DNA from: Cichorium intybus
Taxonomy: Eukaryota > Streptophyta > Magnoliopsida > Asterales > Asteraceae
Assembly (NCBI GenBank): GCA_023525715.1
Contig: CM042015.1
Span: 84,341,250-84,405,249, forward strand
Direction of reading: 5' to 3'
Length of the DNA stretch: 64,000 nt
Shown here: positions 1 to 12,641 of the stretch, piece after piece
How positions within the stretch are numbered: position 1 is the stretch's first letter
Layout of the letters: every line of letters begins with the position of its first letter
The notes under the pieces: generated by a model
Told to the model about the DNA's origin: nothing
Database searches by the model: none
The model's input: the letters and a program-made list of their open reading frames with translations, nothing else
Program-made: the position numbers and the translations under genes

Positions 1-296
1 AGTTCTCGACCTCCTCACACCAATTTCTTGCAGACTCTGATCAGTCTTCATCTGGTCCATATTTTCTTCGATCAAACGAAATCAGATCAAATCAAGTTGA
101 TTGATCGCTTGTGAAATGGAAAATTGAGATGAAAACGAGCAGATTTGGATGGAAGATAAGGAGGTGTTGTTCAATTAAATTTGTTTTATTGATTGTTTTA
201 GTTCATCTTTTCCTTTTGCTCCGTATGGCATTCATAGCGTCAACGGGACGAGTTTGATAAGCATATATCTCTTCATCTCTGTGTATATATTTAGTT
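1..296. other. 5' flank of the CCCH gene
   Basis: No gene was recognised here. It is ordinary AT-rich plant sequence with several pyrimidine-rich stretches. A plausible splice acceptor (tatatatttag) ends near 294, just before the CCCH-coding exon, so a leader exon carrying the start codon may lie in this stretch or outside the window. Confidence 0.4.
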
Positions 297-1638
297 CTGG
301 AATCGAATCGAGTGGGACAGAAGCTGTTCAAAACAAGGATATGCATACTGTATAGAAAGGGACAGTGCCATCGTCAGAACTGCTCCTTTGCCCATGGCGA
401 TGCTGAGCTCCGTCGGTACAATACTTATTCTTCCTCCTTCAATGGTACGCATGTGCGCTTTAATTTTTTAATTAACACCAATTATGTTTCAGTTAGGGCT
501 AGCATACAGTTAGAAAAGGGATATCAGGTATGCAGCTTCTATAAAGCTTTATGATAATAAGACTTCATTATGCGAGATGCTAACCCTTTGAATGTCATAA
601 TTCTACTATTATCTCGATTTTTTGTTCATTAGGTTTTGACTTTTAGTCTACAGTCTAGACCATCTATTAGTGGTGTCTCTTCATTCAAGCATCTTGTTGC
701 TAAATTACCCCCAAGGGTTCACTGTGTCTGCTACCGTGACAACATAGGCAATATGTCAACTTCACATTTACGGACCAGTTACAGCAAGGTGGTTGTTATA
801 CATTCTTATTTTCAACAGAATGATAATTTGTATATACTTGGCACTAGAATGTTCATGTATGTAGTTTGAATTGGAAATAGAGCCACAATACCCTTTCTTG
901 GGAGGCTGGAATGCAACTTTCTTGACAACCACTTCAAGATTTTCTTTATGAGCCAAATGATTGTAAGAGCTATGTAAACTTCACTATTGGATGCATTATC
1001 GTTGAAAGTGTGGTAAATAAAATAACACAAGGTACACGATTATTAATGTTATAAACATTTTATCTTTAAGACGCTTGTCCATTTTTTACTACTTTTGTTA
1101 ATAAGTAGAATGTTATTCTGGTTATCCTGCCCGGGGGATCAAAGAACCCCTCTGTTGTGGTTCATTTTTTTATAGATAACGATGCAGATGTAGCTTCATT
1201 TTTCTTTGGACTTAATGTATAAACAATGACTTAATAGAGAAATTCAAAGAAATAGGACTTTCACCGTTAAGTCATTACTAGGAGCATCTACTGATCTAAC
1301 TGGTTGCATTTCGGTTCAACATTTGTTGTTGACTATGGCCCACATGGTTATCTTATTTGGAATAAAAAGATGCTCTTTTTCAACTTACTGGAAATATTAT
1401 TTTTATCTTATGCAGGGAGACAAGACTACCGAGATGCTGATTTAAGAGATAAATTAGGCAGACATCGATCTCCACTTAGGAAAAACTCTCTTGACAGAGA
1501 TTCAAGAGAACAATTTCCATCTCATGGTTTGAACATATTCTCACTTATGAATTACATAAAATCATTGCTTTATTTGTGAAACTTTTGTCTGTTATATTGC
1601 AGGACATGAATATGATTCTCCAAGATTTAGTAAAAAAG
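295..1638 (+). pseudogene. CCCH zinc-finger protein, 5' exons only
   Basis: Three exons can be read: about 295-444, 1416-1526 and 1603-1638. All junctions are GT-AG and all introns split a Gly codon in phase 1 (FN|G, SH|G, KK|G). Exon 1 encodes one zinc finger with C-X7-C-X4-C-X3-H spacing (TRICILYRKGQC, then HRQNCSFAHGDAELRR). Exon 2 encodes a charged Arg/Asp-rich stretch (GRQDYRDADLRDKLG). From memory this exon pattern matches the plant family of Arabidopsis C3H13 and rice C3H40, single-CCCH proteins with an RS-like linker and a C-terminal coiled coil, thought to bind RNA. The coiled coil is absent: after 1638 there is palindrome array, microsatellite and Copia sequence. No ATG opens the frame before KLFKTR, so the start must be in an upstream exon. 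This is either a 5' gene fragment or a gene with a very long repeat-filled intron; I favour a broken gene. Confidence 0.6.
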
Positions 1639-1950
1639 GTGTGTTTCTAAAGTTATGAATCTCTTTTCTTTTGTTTCTTTCCTACCCTTTTATGCATTTA
1701 GTCAATAGATTTAGATCCTATTCTTAAAGATATATTTGAGTTTTTCTTTATTGAAAACCAGGAGAACTTTCTTAACTCAATATTTGTGAACTTATATAGT
1801 TTAAGTGGATCAATTACTTATAGTTTCTTTTGTTTGATGTCATTTTTGTGTTATGCGTTTATTCCCTTATAAAGTAAAGGGTAAACAGTAAACTACAAAT
1901 TCTACCCTTGTGGTTTGTCAAAAATTACTCATTGGGTCCTGTGTGAGAAT
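1639..1950. other. Intron-like AT-rich sequence
   Basis: It follows the donor of the third CCCH exon. It holds no coding sequence I can recognise. From about 1872 it reads like the end of an element (a run resembling taccCTTGTGGTTTGTCAAA, then TGGGTCCTGTG), similar to MULE-type termini seen elsewhere in the window. Confidence 0.35.
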
Positions 1951-3162
<1,212 letters not shown>

Positions 3163-3362
3163 AATAGTTCAAAATGAGAACCAATATCGGTCCTTGATGC
3201 AATTCATCGGAGAGTTATGTATTATAAGGGGCTAACCAATGTGAATGCGTTGTAGACGATCAAACCTTACAACCCTTTCATCAAACCTTTCTAAACTAAT
3301 ATATGGCCTAGATTAGTTCATTTTAGTTCTCAATCTTTTAGTGGTTCTCATTTGAACATATT
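3163..3362. mobile_element. 200-bp TIR element with a microsatellite on each side (Micron-like MITE)
   Basis: The terminal inverted repeats are about 20 bp: left AATAGTTCAAAATGAGAACC and, on the opposite strand, right AATATGTTCAAATGAGAACC. The left side abuts (TA)n/(GA)n, the right side abuts (TATG)n then (TA)n. The interior is AT-rich and non-coding. A MITE sitting inside TA microsatellites is the arrangement described for rice Micron; assignment to a superfamily is not possible from sequence alone. Confidence 0.65.
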
Positions 3363-3420
3363 CCTATGTATGTATGTATGTATGTATGTATGTATGTATG
3401 TATGTATGTATGTATGTATG

Positions 3421-3487
<67 letters not shown>
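3363..3487. repeat. (TATG)n / (TA)n microsatellite
   Basis: A tetranucleotide TATG run (to about 3426) changes directly into a TA run (to about 3487). The compound structure, tetranucleotide plus TA, recurs at 32319-32596 and 34258-34395. Confidence 0.95.
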
Positions 3488-3489
<2 letters not shown>

Positions 3490-3955
3490 AAAACGGAATA
3501 TATGGCTGTTAGGTACCGAATATTAGGTATAGAACCTGCTTTATATAAAAAAAAATACGGCCGTTTCTTCTCCACGATTATTTTTCACGCTCATCCTCTT
3601 TATCGATTGATCAAAATTAAACCTACCAACAGGTTCGTGTTCATGCACAGAATAATTGTTCTCGTCCTTTCTATTGTATCATCTTTTTAATTTATAATTC
3701 TTGATTCTTACGTAATTTATTATTTCTTTATTCTTGAGTCTTACGTAATGTGTTACCCACTTTGATGATTTCCACATTTAAATCCATTTTCTACTGTAAT
3801 GCTTCATAATGTGTTGGCCATGTTTAATTCTTTCTTTTTGTATTATAATTATATTATGTAATTAATTTCATTAAGTATTAGGTAATTAATAGCAAATTGA
3901 TTCATGGTGTTCACGCATTAGGTAATTAATAGCTTATAATGCATTAGGTAATTAA
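3488..3955. other. AT-rich sequence with ATTAGGTAATTAATAG repeats
   Basis: No gene was recognised. From about 3889 to the Copia insertion there are three copies of ATTAGGTAATTAATAG, two of them about 40 and 26 bp apart. The sequence continues beyond the Copia (8630-8660) and a further copy lies at about 12279, suggesting one host tract later split by the Copia and a LINE. Confidence 0.5.
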
Positions 3956-4155
3956 TGTTAAAAGAATAGTTTAATAAATGAGGGGTCAGTTTTTCCATTA
4001 TCTCTATTCCAACATTTACGTTAGTGTGTCCCCCACTTAATGAGTGTAGCTGTCCTTTATGTCTGTAAAGGGTAAAACCTTTTGTATTTAATGTAACGTT
4101 CCTGTATGAGAATATGAATGAATTACACAGAAATATTTTTCTCTATTTGTTAACA
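3956..4155 (+). repeat. Copia 5' LTR
   Basis: A 200-bp repeat that begins TGTTAAAAG, ends GTTAACA, and is identical to 8430-8629 by eye. Such short LTRs are typical of small Copia families. Confidence 0.95.
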
Positions 4156-4167
4156 TGGTATCAGAGC
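4156..4167 (+). promoter_or_regulatory. Copia primer-binding site
   Basis: TGGTATCAGAGC directly follows the LTR and matches the 3' end of initiator tRNA-Met in complement, the usual first-strand primer of plant Copia elements. Confidence 0.9.
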
Positions 4168-4380
4168 GGTGTTTCAGATTCTAAATCAACACATCATTTA
4201 CCAAAGATCCATCTGGCTATGAAATGACAGAAGGTGATAATCAAAATACAGATTTGGCTATACGACTAGCAAATCGAATCAAAAATTTCCAATTACAAAA
4301 CCCAAAATTACCTCTGATTCAGTCGGAGGCGGATTTATCTCAAGAAAAAAAGTGGATCGACGAACACGAAAAGGAATCAT

Positions 4381-4432
4381 CCTCACAACCGGGAATCGAA
4401 CCCGGGCCTTTACCGTGGCAGGGCGAAGTCCT
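4381..4432 (-). other. tRNA-Gly-like 3' half (relic) in the Copia gag region
   Basis: Read on the minus strand it contains CCCTGCCACGG, a tRNA-Gly(GCC) anticodon-loop sequence, followed by a perfect T-arm (CCGGG, loop TTCGATT, CCCGG, with the B-box GGTTCGATTCC). No D-arm or matching acceptor 5' half is present, so it is not a functional tRNA. It lies antisense inside the open polyprotein frame, where it encodes GIEPGPLPWQGE. It could be a captured tRNA piece or a SINE remnant. Confidence 0.6.
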
Positions 4433-4900
4433 CACCGGAAAAAATGGAGGGGAGAGAGGCAGAGCATCCACCGCCGTGGACAACAGCAGCGCCTTCGATG
4501 GCGACGGGAACTATGGAGGAGTCAAAGAAGCTACAGCGGGAAACTCCTTCGAGGTAAAGCTCAAGGCGGCCGGGAAACTCCTTCGCGGTAAAGCTCAAGG
4601 CGGCGGTTGTTCGATCGATGGGCAGCAGCGGGCATTGTATACCCGCACGGATGGCGACGACGGCTCGAGAGTTAGCGAAGAACCGCCGTCAGTGGTGGCT
4701 CGAGTAGCAGCGGCGGCTGTTCGTAAGGAGACAGAGGGAAGCGCCGGCGATGATCAACCCTGTTTTTCCTTTGCGCCGGCGATGATCAACACTGATTTTC
4801 CTTTGCGGGCCGATGGAGTTGGCGGCGAGGATGCGGGATCGAGAGAGGGGAGATCGAAAGAGGGAAGCTCTCTTTTGTTCACAGATGCAGACAACGAAGA
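4430..4900 (+). other. GC-rich foreign-looking insert in the Copia gag
   Basis: It is markedly more GC-rich than the flanking retroelement. It contains two internal tandem duplications: GGGAAACTCCTTCG.GGTAAA at about 4538 and 4572, and GCCGGCGATGATCAAC at about 4743 and 4776. The frame stays open. It has no recognisable gag fold. A captured host exon or GC-rich filler is likely; its source was not recognised. Confidence 0.55.
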
Positions 4901-7900
4901 GCTCCCAATTTTTAACCCTAAAACCATAAAATCTGATTTTGCCCCTGAAAAAAAGAAAATGGCAGAAATTACCCCTGAAGTTTATTCCTTTATTTCCTAT
5001 ATAAATAAAGGTTTAAAAAATTGCAGAAATGATCCACAACATGGAGGGAATGCAAATATAATTTTTTCTGGTGATAATCTACGAGATAAAACCTGGATAC
5101 TTGACAGCGGGGCCACCGACACCATGACTTATGAAATATCAGATCTTATTTCGCTATCCAAACCGCGGAAAGCACAGATACAAACTGCAAATGGTGAAAA
5201 AATGGAAGTTAAACAAGGAGGAACAATTGAATTTTCTCCTATGTTAAAACTCTCTAATTGTCTCTATGTCCCATCTCTATCACAAAACCTGTTATCAATA
5301 AGTCATGTTACAAAAGAACTAAATTGCTCAGTTCTAATGCACCCCACTTTTTGTATCTTACAGGATATCAGGACGGGGGCGATCATTGGGCGTGGCACAG
5401 AGAAACAAGGATTGTATTATGTGGACGAGGTGACTCAAAATGGTACTGTGATGATGGCTCATGGAACCACAGAAAGAGAAGCATGGTTATGGCACAGAAG
5501 ATTGGGTCATCCATCTACGGGTTATTTACATACTCTATTCCCTAATCTTTTTCCTTCAAAAAATTTATCGCTGTGTGAAACATGTGTGTTAGCCAAAAGC
5601 CATAGACAAACATTCAAACCAAATAAAACCAGGGTTGATGTTCCTTTCTCCCTAGTTCATTCCGATGTATGGGGTCCCTCGCCGATCATTGGGGGACAAA
5701 ATTTTCGTTTCTTTGTGTTGTTTATTGATGACTGCACTCGTATGACATGGATTTATTTCTTAAAAAATAAATCTGAAGTTCTTGACAAATTCATTATGTT
5801 TCATACCATGATTCAAACCCAATTTCAAAAAAATATTCAAATTTTTCGGTCTGACAATGGAGGGGAATTCGTTAACACCTCTATGAAACAATTTTTTCAA
5901 TCAAAAGGAATAATCCATCAAACTACCTGCCCACATACCCCAGAACAAAATGGTGTGGCTGAAAGAAAAAACCGTTTTTTGTTAGAAATAACTAGAGCTC
6001 TTTTAATCGAATCAAAAGTTCCAAAATTCTTTTGGCCTGAAGCTCTTGCCACAGCTACGTACCTTATAAACCGACTTCCAACAAATATTCTCAAATTTAA
6101 AACTCCACTACAAACCCTTTCAGAATTTGTCAAAATTCCCTCATTTCTTATGCTAGAACCAAAGATCTTTGGGTGCACTACCTTTGTTCATATACCTAAG
6201 TCCCAGCGAAATAAACTCGACCCATGTGCTGAAAAATGTGTATTTGTTGGATATGGAGTGAATCAAAAGGGATACAGATGCTATAATCCCAAGACTCATC
6301 ACATGTTCACCACTATGAACTGTGATTTTCTTGAAACAGAATACTACTATGCCTCCCAACATAGTGGTCAGGGGGAGATAGAGTGTTCAGACACACTAAG
6401 TTGGTTAGAGTATGTTCAGGAAACATCAGAAGAAAATATCCACAGCACTCAAGAGTCACCCAATGATCCTGCTCAAGAAAAATCACACAACATGTCCACA
6501 CAATATACAAATCCTAACTCTAGTGCCATCCCAGATCAGTCTCCCAACCTGACATCCGAGGTACGTAACACTCAGTCTCTTCATACTTCTCCTGAGACTT
6601 CTGAACATGTTGAAATTGTTACCCCTGATCATGAAACTGCCACAGAACAGGAAGAAATAGTACAGGAACAACCAATACCCAACCTGACATCCGAGGAAGA
6701 AATAGTACAGGAACAACCAATACAAAGATATATGTTACCTCCACGAAGTAACAGAGGAATTCCACCAAAAAGATATTCTCCAGAGAAAGAATCTCGAGGG
6801 TCGAGATACCCTTTAGCAAATATGGCCAAAGGAAACTTGACTCAAGAAGCTAGGGCATTCAATAGTGCACTATACTCTGACGAAATTCCAACCACCGTGG
6901 AGCAAGCCTTGAAGACAAAAAACTGGAGAAATGCAATGGAAACTGAAATAGAAGCCTTAGTAAAAAATGACACATGGAAAAAATGTGTTATTCCGAACGA
7001 AAAAAAGCCAGTAGGATGTCGATGGGTCTTTACAATAAAACATAAACCTGATGGTACTGTTGAAAGATACAAAGCAAGATTGGTAGCCAAAGGCTATACC
7101 CAAACCTATGGAATTGATTACGCAGAGACTTTTTCTCCAGTTGCAAAGATTGATACTATTAGAGTTCTTTTCTCAATAGCCGCAAATGAAGAATGACCAC
7201 TACATCAATTTGACGTTAAAAATGCCTTTTTACATGGAGAGCTAAAGGAAGAGGTTTATATGGAAGCTCCTCCTGGTTTCACGAAGAATTTTAAACCAGG
7301 TGAAGTTTGCCGGCTGAAGAAATCTCTCTATGGATTAAAGCAATCTCCTCGAGCTTGGTTTGGTAGATTTACCTTAGCAATGAAAAAATACGGTTTCAAG
7401 CAAAGCAACTCTGATCATACGTTGTTCCTTAAAAGAAAAAATGAACGTATAACATGTTTAATTATCTATGTTGATGATATGATAATTACAGGAAATGATG
7501 AAGAAGAAATGACGAAATTAAGAAAAAACTTATTCCAAGAATTCGAGATGAAAGACCTAGGCCGACTGAAGTACTTTCTTGGAATTGAAGTTTTAAGGTC
7601 AAAACAAGGGATTTTTATCTGCCAGAAAAAATATGTCCTAGATCTATTAGCAGAAACTGGAATGATTGATTGCAAACCTGCAGAAACTCCCATGATAACA
7701 AATCAAAAGTTATATATTGACAGCAATGCACAATCAACAGATAAGGAGAGATACCAACAAATTGTGGGAAAATTGATATATCTCTCACATACCCGCCCAG
7801 ATATTTCATATGCAGTAGGGGTAGTTAGCCAATTTATGCACCAACCCCAGGTTGCTCATATAGAGGCAGTATGGAGAATTATCAGATATCTCAAGGGAAC

Positions 7901-8429
7901 ACTAGGACATGGAGTGTTGTTTAAAGCAAACGGGCATCTAAAAACTCAGATCTATACTGACGCAGATTGGGCCGGAGACAAAGGAAATCGAAGATCAACC
8001 TCGGGATACTTCACCTTAGTTGGAGGAAATTTAGTCACATGGAGGAGTAAGAAACAAAAGGTAGTATCCCTATCCAGTGCTGAAGCAGAATTCAGAGGAA
8101 TAGCACGAGGAGTCGCAGAAGCCCTATGGATACGAAAACTTCTCACTGAAATCGGTCTCTTCCGTAAAGAAACAATTAAAATTATGTGCGATAATAAAGC
8201 TGCTATTCAGATATCAGAAAATCCTGTACAACATGACCGAACAAAACATGTGGAGGTTGACAGACATTTCATCAAAGAAAAACTTGAAGCTCGAACCATT
8301 GAACTACCGTTTGTTCAATCAAAAGACCAGATAGCCGACATTTTGACAAAAGCTGTCAATGGAAAAACTCTTAACGATTGTTTGGTCAAGTTGAATTTTG
8401 GAAATCCCACTATTCAACGTGAGGGGGAG

Positions 8430-8629
8430 TGTTAAAAGAATAGTTTAATAAATGAGGGGTCAGTTTTTCCATTATCTCTATTCCAACATTTACGTTAGTG
8501 TGTCCCCCACTTAATGAGTGTAGCTGTCCTTTATGTCTGTAAAGGGTAAAACCTTTTGTATTTAATGTAACGTTCCTGTATGAGAATATGAATGAATTAC
8601 ACAGAAATATTTTTCTCTATTTGTTAACA
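8430..8629 (+). repeat. Copia 3' LTR
   Basis: Identical by eye to 3956-4155. It is preceded by the polypurine tract GAGGGGGAG and followed by the ATTAA target duplicate. Confidence 0.95.
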
Positions 8630-8689
8630 ATTAATAGTGAATTCATTCAAGTGTTTACGCATTAAAAAAAACAACTATTGTTAGTTTTT

Positions 8690-11600
8690 ATGGAACCGGC
8701 AACACAATTTTATAAACAATAAACACCATATTGGGTGAGTTGCCCAACCCAGAAAATACAATCACCAATGTCTACAATCACAGATCATAGAAGGGGCATT
8801 CCACCTAAGAATCTCCAACTATACTACTTTTTGAACCCTTACATTTAGTCCACAACATTGTCAAGTTTTTAATAGTGGACAAAATTTTAGATGTCAAGGA
8901 CTCTAGTTTCTGAAAAACACGACCATTCCGGGCTTTCCAAATACACCAAAACATGCTATACACAATGGTCAATAGCCTCCTCTTCGTCCACGAACAGCAC
9001 TCCTACATTTTAACAAAGCCTAAGAGATCATCCACCGCCTCCATATATGGGACTAGGATGTCACACCAATGAAAAACAAAGCTCCAGACGTCTTTTGCCA
9101 TATTGCATCCAACTAGAATGTGATTAACATCTTCTATGTATGCGTTACATTAAAGACTGATAGAACTAGAAAGTCGTACACCCCTTTTAATTAATTGCTC
9201 TGCAGATGGGATTCTACCTAGTTGAGCCCTCCACATGAAACATAATACCTTCAAAGGAACTTCTTTTATCCATTCAATTCCAATTCCTGGCCGTATATCA
9301 ATGTTATTTTTCAATAATTCTCCTAATAGCTGCCACATTGAAGTTTCCATTACCGTCAAACACAAACCGCCACGAGTCTTCACTATTGTTTAGTTTCACA
9401 GACTGCAAACACAAGGTGATTTCATTAAGTTTTGCCATAGCTTGATCTGTCCAAGTTGACCCATTCCAAGCCCATTCAACCCCTGTGGACTTTATACGTT
9501 CAGAGATCATACATTTCTTTTTCTTCTCAAGACTGTAGAGGGCTGGAAACTTTGATTTCAGGGGACCACAATCAAGCCAATCGTTTATCCAAAATTTTGT
9601 ACAAGTGCCGGTTCCCATACTTCTTTTGAATACGTCTCTGAATTTCAGGTTCAATTTATCTAATTATTTATGTGTACATGCAGTGTTATTCGACACTCCA
9701 ACACAACTCTTGTTAGATAAAAAATCAAGTGGTTTATTTTCTAATTTATGAATGGCTTTCACCAATTTGCACCACAACGATCCATCATTTTTTTCAGACG
9801 CCACCACCATTTCAACATCAATGCAATATTTAGAGAACGTGGCGAGCTAATTCCCAATCCTCCATGTTTCTTGGGTAAAGTAACCTTATCCCATGAGACC
9901 CAGCAGATTTTCGCTGTGTTATATGTGCCCCCCCTATAAGGAACCGTATTTGAATTTTCTCCAAACAGTCTAAGATACCTAATGGGGCTTTAAAGAGGGA
10001 GAAATAATATATTGGAAGGCTGCCCAAGACAACATTTAGGAGTGTAACCCTACCCCCAAAAGAGCACTTGGCTTTCCACGTGGATAATCTCGAATTGAAT
10101 TTCTCAACCACCGGTTTCCAATATTTTTTAAGATTCATATTTGCTCCCACCGTAACACCAGGAAGGGGACTTTCCCATTTCACACTCAAGAATGCTAGCA
10201 TATCGTCTAACCTCTCTTTCTTCAACTACAATTCCATGTACTTTCGATTTAGAGAAGTTGACTTTAAGACCGGACACTACATGGAAGCATTTCAAGATAC
10301 GGGACAGGTTCTTCAAATTACCGAGGGACCATTCACCAAGGAATATAGCATCGTCCGCATAAAATAAATGCGAGATTAATGTGTCATTGTTCGGGATTTG
10401 TACACCTTTAAATAGTTTTTTCTCACACGTCGTCTTCAAAGATATATTCAATCCCTCCATTGCAACTATAAAAAGGAAAGGGGACAGTGGATCTCCTTGT
10501 CTAACTCCTTTGGAAATGGTAAATTCTTTGGTTGGAGCTCCGTTAACTAACACCGAGGCTTTCGCCGAGTTCAAACACCCAAGTATCCATGATCTCCACT
10601 TGACTCCAAATCCCATTTGCCTTATAACCGAATCTAAGTATTTCCAAGTCACAGAGTCAAACGCCTTGTCGAAGTCTACTTTAAACGGTAACATCTTTTT
10701 TTACATCGTTTTGCCTATGAGTATACTTCATTCACCATCAACGGTCCATCAAGAATGTTCCCCCCCCCCCCCAATATACATTGATTGTTCGCTACCAATT
10801 ATTTTGTCAATCACCATTTTCAGTCTAGTTGCTAAGATTTTCGAGATTATCTTATTCATAAACCCGATAAGATTTATTAGGCGATAGTCGGATAATGAAG
10901 ACGGGTCCTTAACCTTTGGGGCCAACGTAATAAACGAGGAGCTGCAACCCCTCGAAAATGTGCTATTGTCTTCAAAATATTTAACAAACTTCATAATGTC
11001 CACCGAGAGGGTATCCCAAAAATTCTTGATAAACTTAAAAGTGAACCCATCGGGCCCGGGTGTCGGATCATTACCAGGCCCAGACCGCTTTCTTAACCTC
11101 TTCCACCGATATCTCCGTCCAGATTCTCAGCTTCCAATTGTGACAGTTTGGAAAATCGAGGATTGATTAATTCCGGCCTGGACACATATTTTTCTTTGAA
11201 TTTATTCTAAAAAAAGTAAGGACCTCCTCTTTAATATTTTCAGCCTCCTCGCACCATCTGCCATTTATTGTTAACCCATTTATACGATGTCTTTTGTTTT
11301 TACTATTGATCACGCGGTGGTAAAACTTCGAATTTTCTTCTCCATCCTCGATCCATTTCATTATTGCTTTCTGCCTTAAATCCATAGTTCTTTTCTTTTC
11401 CAACTCCAATAGCATACGGGAGGCAGTGTTCCTTTCAATCAGTTCAACGTCATTTAAGACCCGATTTTCATTATTATGATCCAACCTCTCGATGGTATCT
11501 CGACACCGGTTAAATTCCAATTCTTCTATTTCTCTTTTATTGTTCCTCCACCTTTTAATGGCGTTTTTGACCGCCCTGAATTTGGCGGCTAGATAGGCAT

Positions 11601-11995
11601 CAGTCGGACCGTAGCCCGCTAACTCGGTCCAAGTCTTGTTAACAATCAACTCCAAATCGTCCGATAATAGCCAAGAATTAAAGAATTTAAATGGAGGGGG
11701 ACCATAATCAGGAGATTGTAATTTTAAGACAATCGGGCAGTGATTTGATAGCTCACGAGGATGAGCCGTGACATTTGCATGAGGAAATAACGAGAGAATT
11801 TTCGGACATACCAGAACCTGTCAAGTTTACTTAGTTTAGCCCCATCTTGGCAGAAATACGTGTAACGAAAACCCCCCATATTATGTTATAGAAAAGTTGC
11901 AAATTCTTGGTGCTTTAAAGGGTCTCGTGGGCCAATTAAATTGTTCATATCGAATCCCTGATTCTTTATGTTGTTGAGTACGTTTAATTCTTACT
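8690..11995 (-). mobile_element. Decayed LINE (non-LTR) retrotransposon
   Basis: Read on the minus strand, pieces of one LINE ORF2 follow in order. A C-terminal endonuclease remnant lies near 11700-11990. A linker containing WIEDGEENSKFYHRVI lies at 11167-11655. Reverse transcriptase lies at 10128-11003, with APKVKDPSSLSDYRLINLI, DFDKAFDSVTW, KGVRQGDPLSPFLFIVAMEG and YADDAIFLGE. The thumb region lies at 9830-10225 (LSTWKAKCSFGGRVTLLNVV). A zf-RVT-like tail lies at 8750-9650 (VPLKVLCFMWRAQLGRIPS, and further down FWCIWKARN). Frameshifts and stops separate the pieces, so it is inactive. The endonuclease N-terminus is missing, as in 5'-truncated insertions. I found no clear poly(T) or target duplication. 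Confidence 0.85.
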
Positions 11996-12641
11996 TTTCT
12001 TAGTAACATTTACTTTTCTTTGAGCTCTTAATTGTTCGTATGTTTCCGATTATTTTGTTTCATCATAGGTAGTATAATTGTATACAAGTTTGTACTAAAT
12101 CTTAGTTTTATGTGTATTAGAATGAGCAAACAAGCAGAACGAAAGTTCATTATCGAGAGAAGAAATAAATAAATGGGACAATCGGTCTATGGGAATGCAC
12201 CGGTAGTCCGGTACTTTAATTCATTCTTTACTATTTTAATTCTTCATAATTGATTAAATAACTAATAGCAAATTCTATTAGGTAATTAATAGCAAATTGA
12301 TTCTCGGTGTTTATGCATTTTTCCGATGTTCCAGTTCGTATGAGGTTTTTTCTGAATTTGACATTGTGTGTAGTTGAAGATTTAATGGGTATTGTATAGT
12401 TTTTATGAGTAATTATTATTATGAGCTTTAGCCAAATTATTGTCTCTCTAAATTTATGATTGCGTAGCTTTGCTTATACGTAAATCATCCTCACATTTAT
12501 TGTATTACACGTTTGCCTTTGTGTAATTTATTTTATCTGTCTATCTACACCAGTGTGCAAGAGCTGACTGGTTATGCCTTTTGTGTATTGATTGTTTATG
12601 CCTTGTGTATTTTTGTCTGGTACAGGATCTGAAATAACATC
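11996..12641. other. Sequence upstream of the FRS pseudogene
   Basis: AT-rich, with no coding region recognised. A copy of the ATTAGGTAATTAATAGCAAATTG host repeat is at about 12279. A pyrimidine-rich acceptor (TGGTACAG at about 12618-12625) lies just before the FRS start, so a leader intron probably occupied part of this stretch. Confidence 0.4.

Larger units (their letters stand above)
4224..8435 (+). pseudogene. Copia gag-pol polyprotein, one in-frame stop
   Basis: A single frame of 1404 codons, broken once by TGA at 7194-7196 in the reverse transcriptase, just before FDVKNAFLHGEL. The protease motif is WILDSGATD (about residues 292-300). The pre-integrase zinc-binding segment has HRRLGHPS and CETCVLAKSH. 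The integrase core shows FIDDCTRMTW, FRSDNGGEF and PEQNGVAERKNR. The reverse transcriptase has CRWVFTIKHKPDG, LYGLKQSPRAW and YVDDMIITG. RNase H has DWAGDKGNRRSTSGY, SSAEAEF and DNKAA. The N-terminal 290 residues are unusual: no UBN2-type gag and no CCHC zinc knuckle are seen; instead there is a GC-rich Gly/Ala/Arg-rich stretch. The frame ends inside the 3' LTR (TAA at 8433-8435). The single stop with identical LTRs suggests very recent inactivation, or readthrough. Confidence 0.9.
3951..8634 (+). mobile_element. Ty1/Copia LTR retrotransposon with identical LTRs
   Basis: The element proper is 3956-8629, flanked by a perfect 5-bp target duplication ATTAA (3951-3955 and 8630-8634). Both LTRs are 200 bp, start TG, end CA, and I found no difference between them, which means a very recent insertion. 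A primer-binding site TGGTATCAGAGC (4156-4167), complementary to the initiator tRNA-Met 3' end, follows the left LTR. A purine tract GAGGGGGAG (8421-8429) precedes the right LTR. The domain order protease, integrase, reverse transcriptase, RNase H is diagnostic of Copia. A complete gag with zinc knuckle is missing and one stop codon interrupts the frame, so this copy depends on others to move. Confidence 0.95.

Noticed and set aside
4381..4432. A functional tRNA-Gly gene
   Set aside because: Only the anticodon-loop to T-arm part is present; the D-arm and paired acceptor stem are missing.
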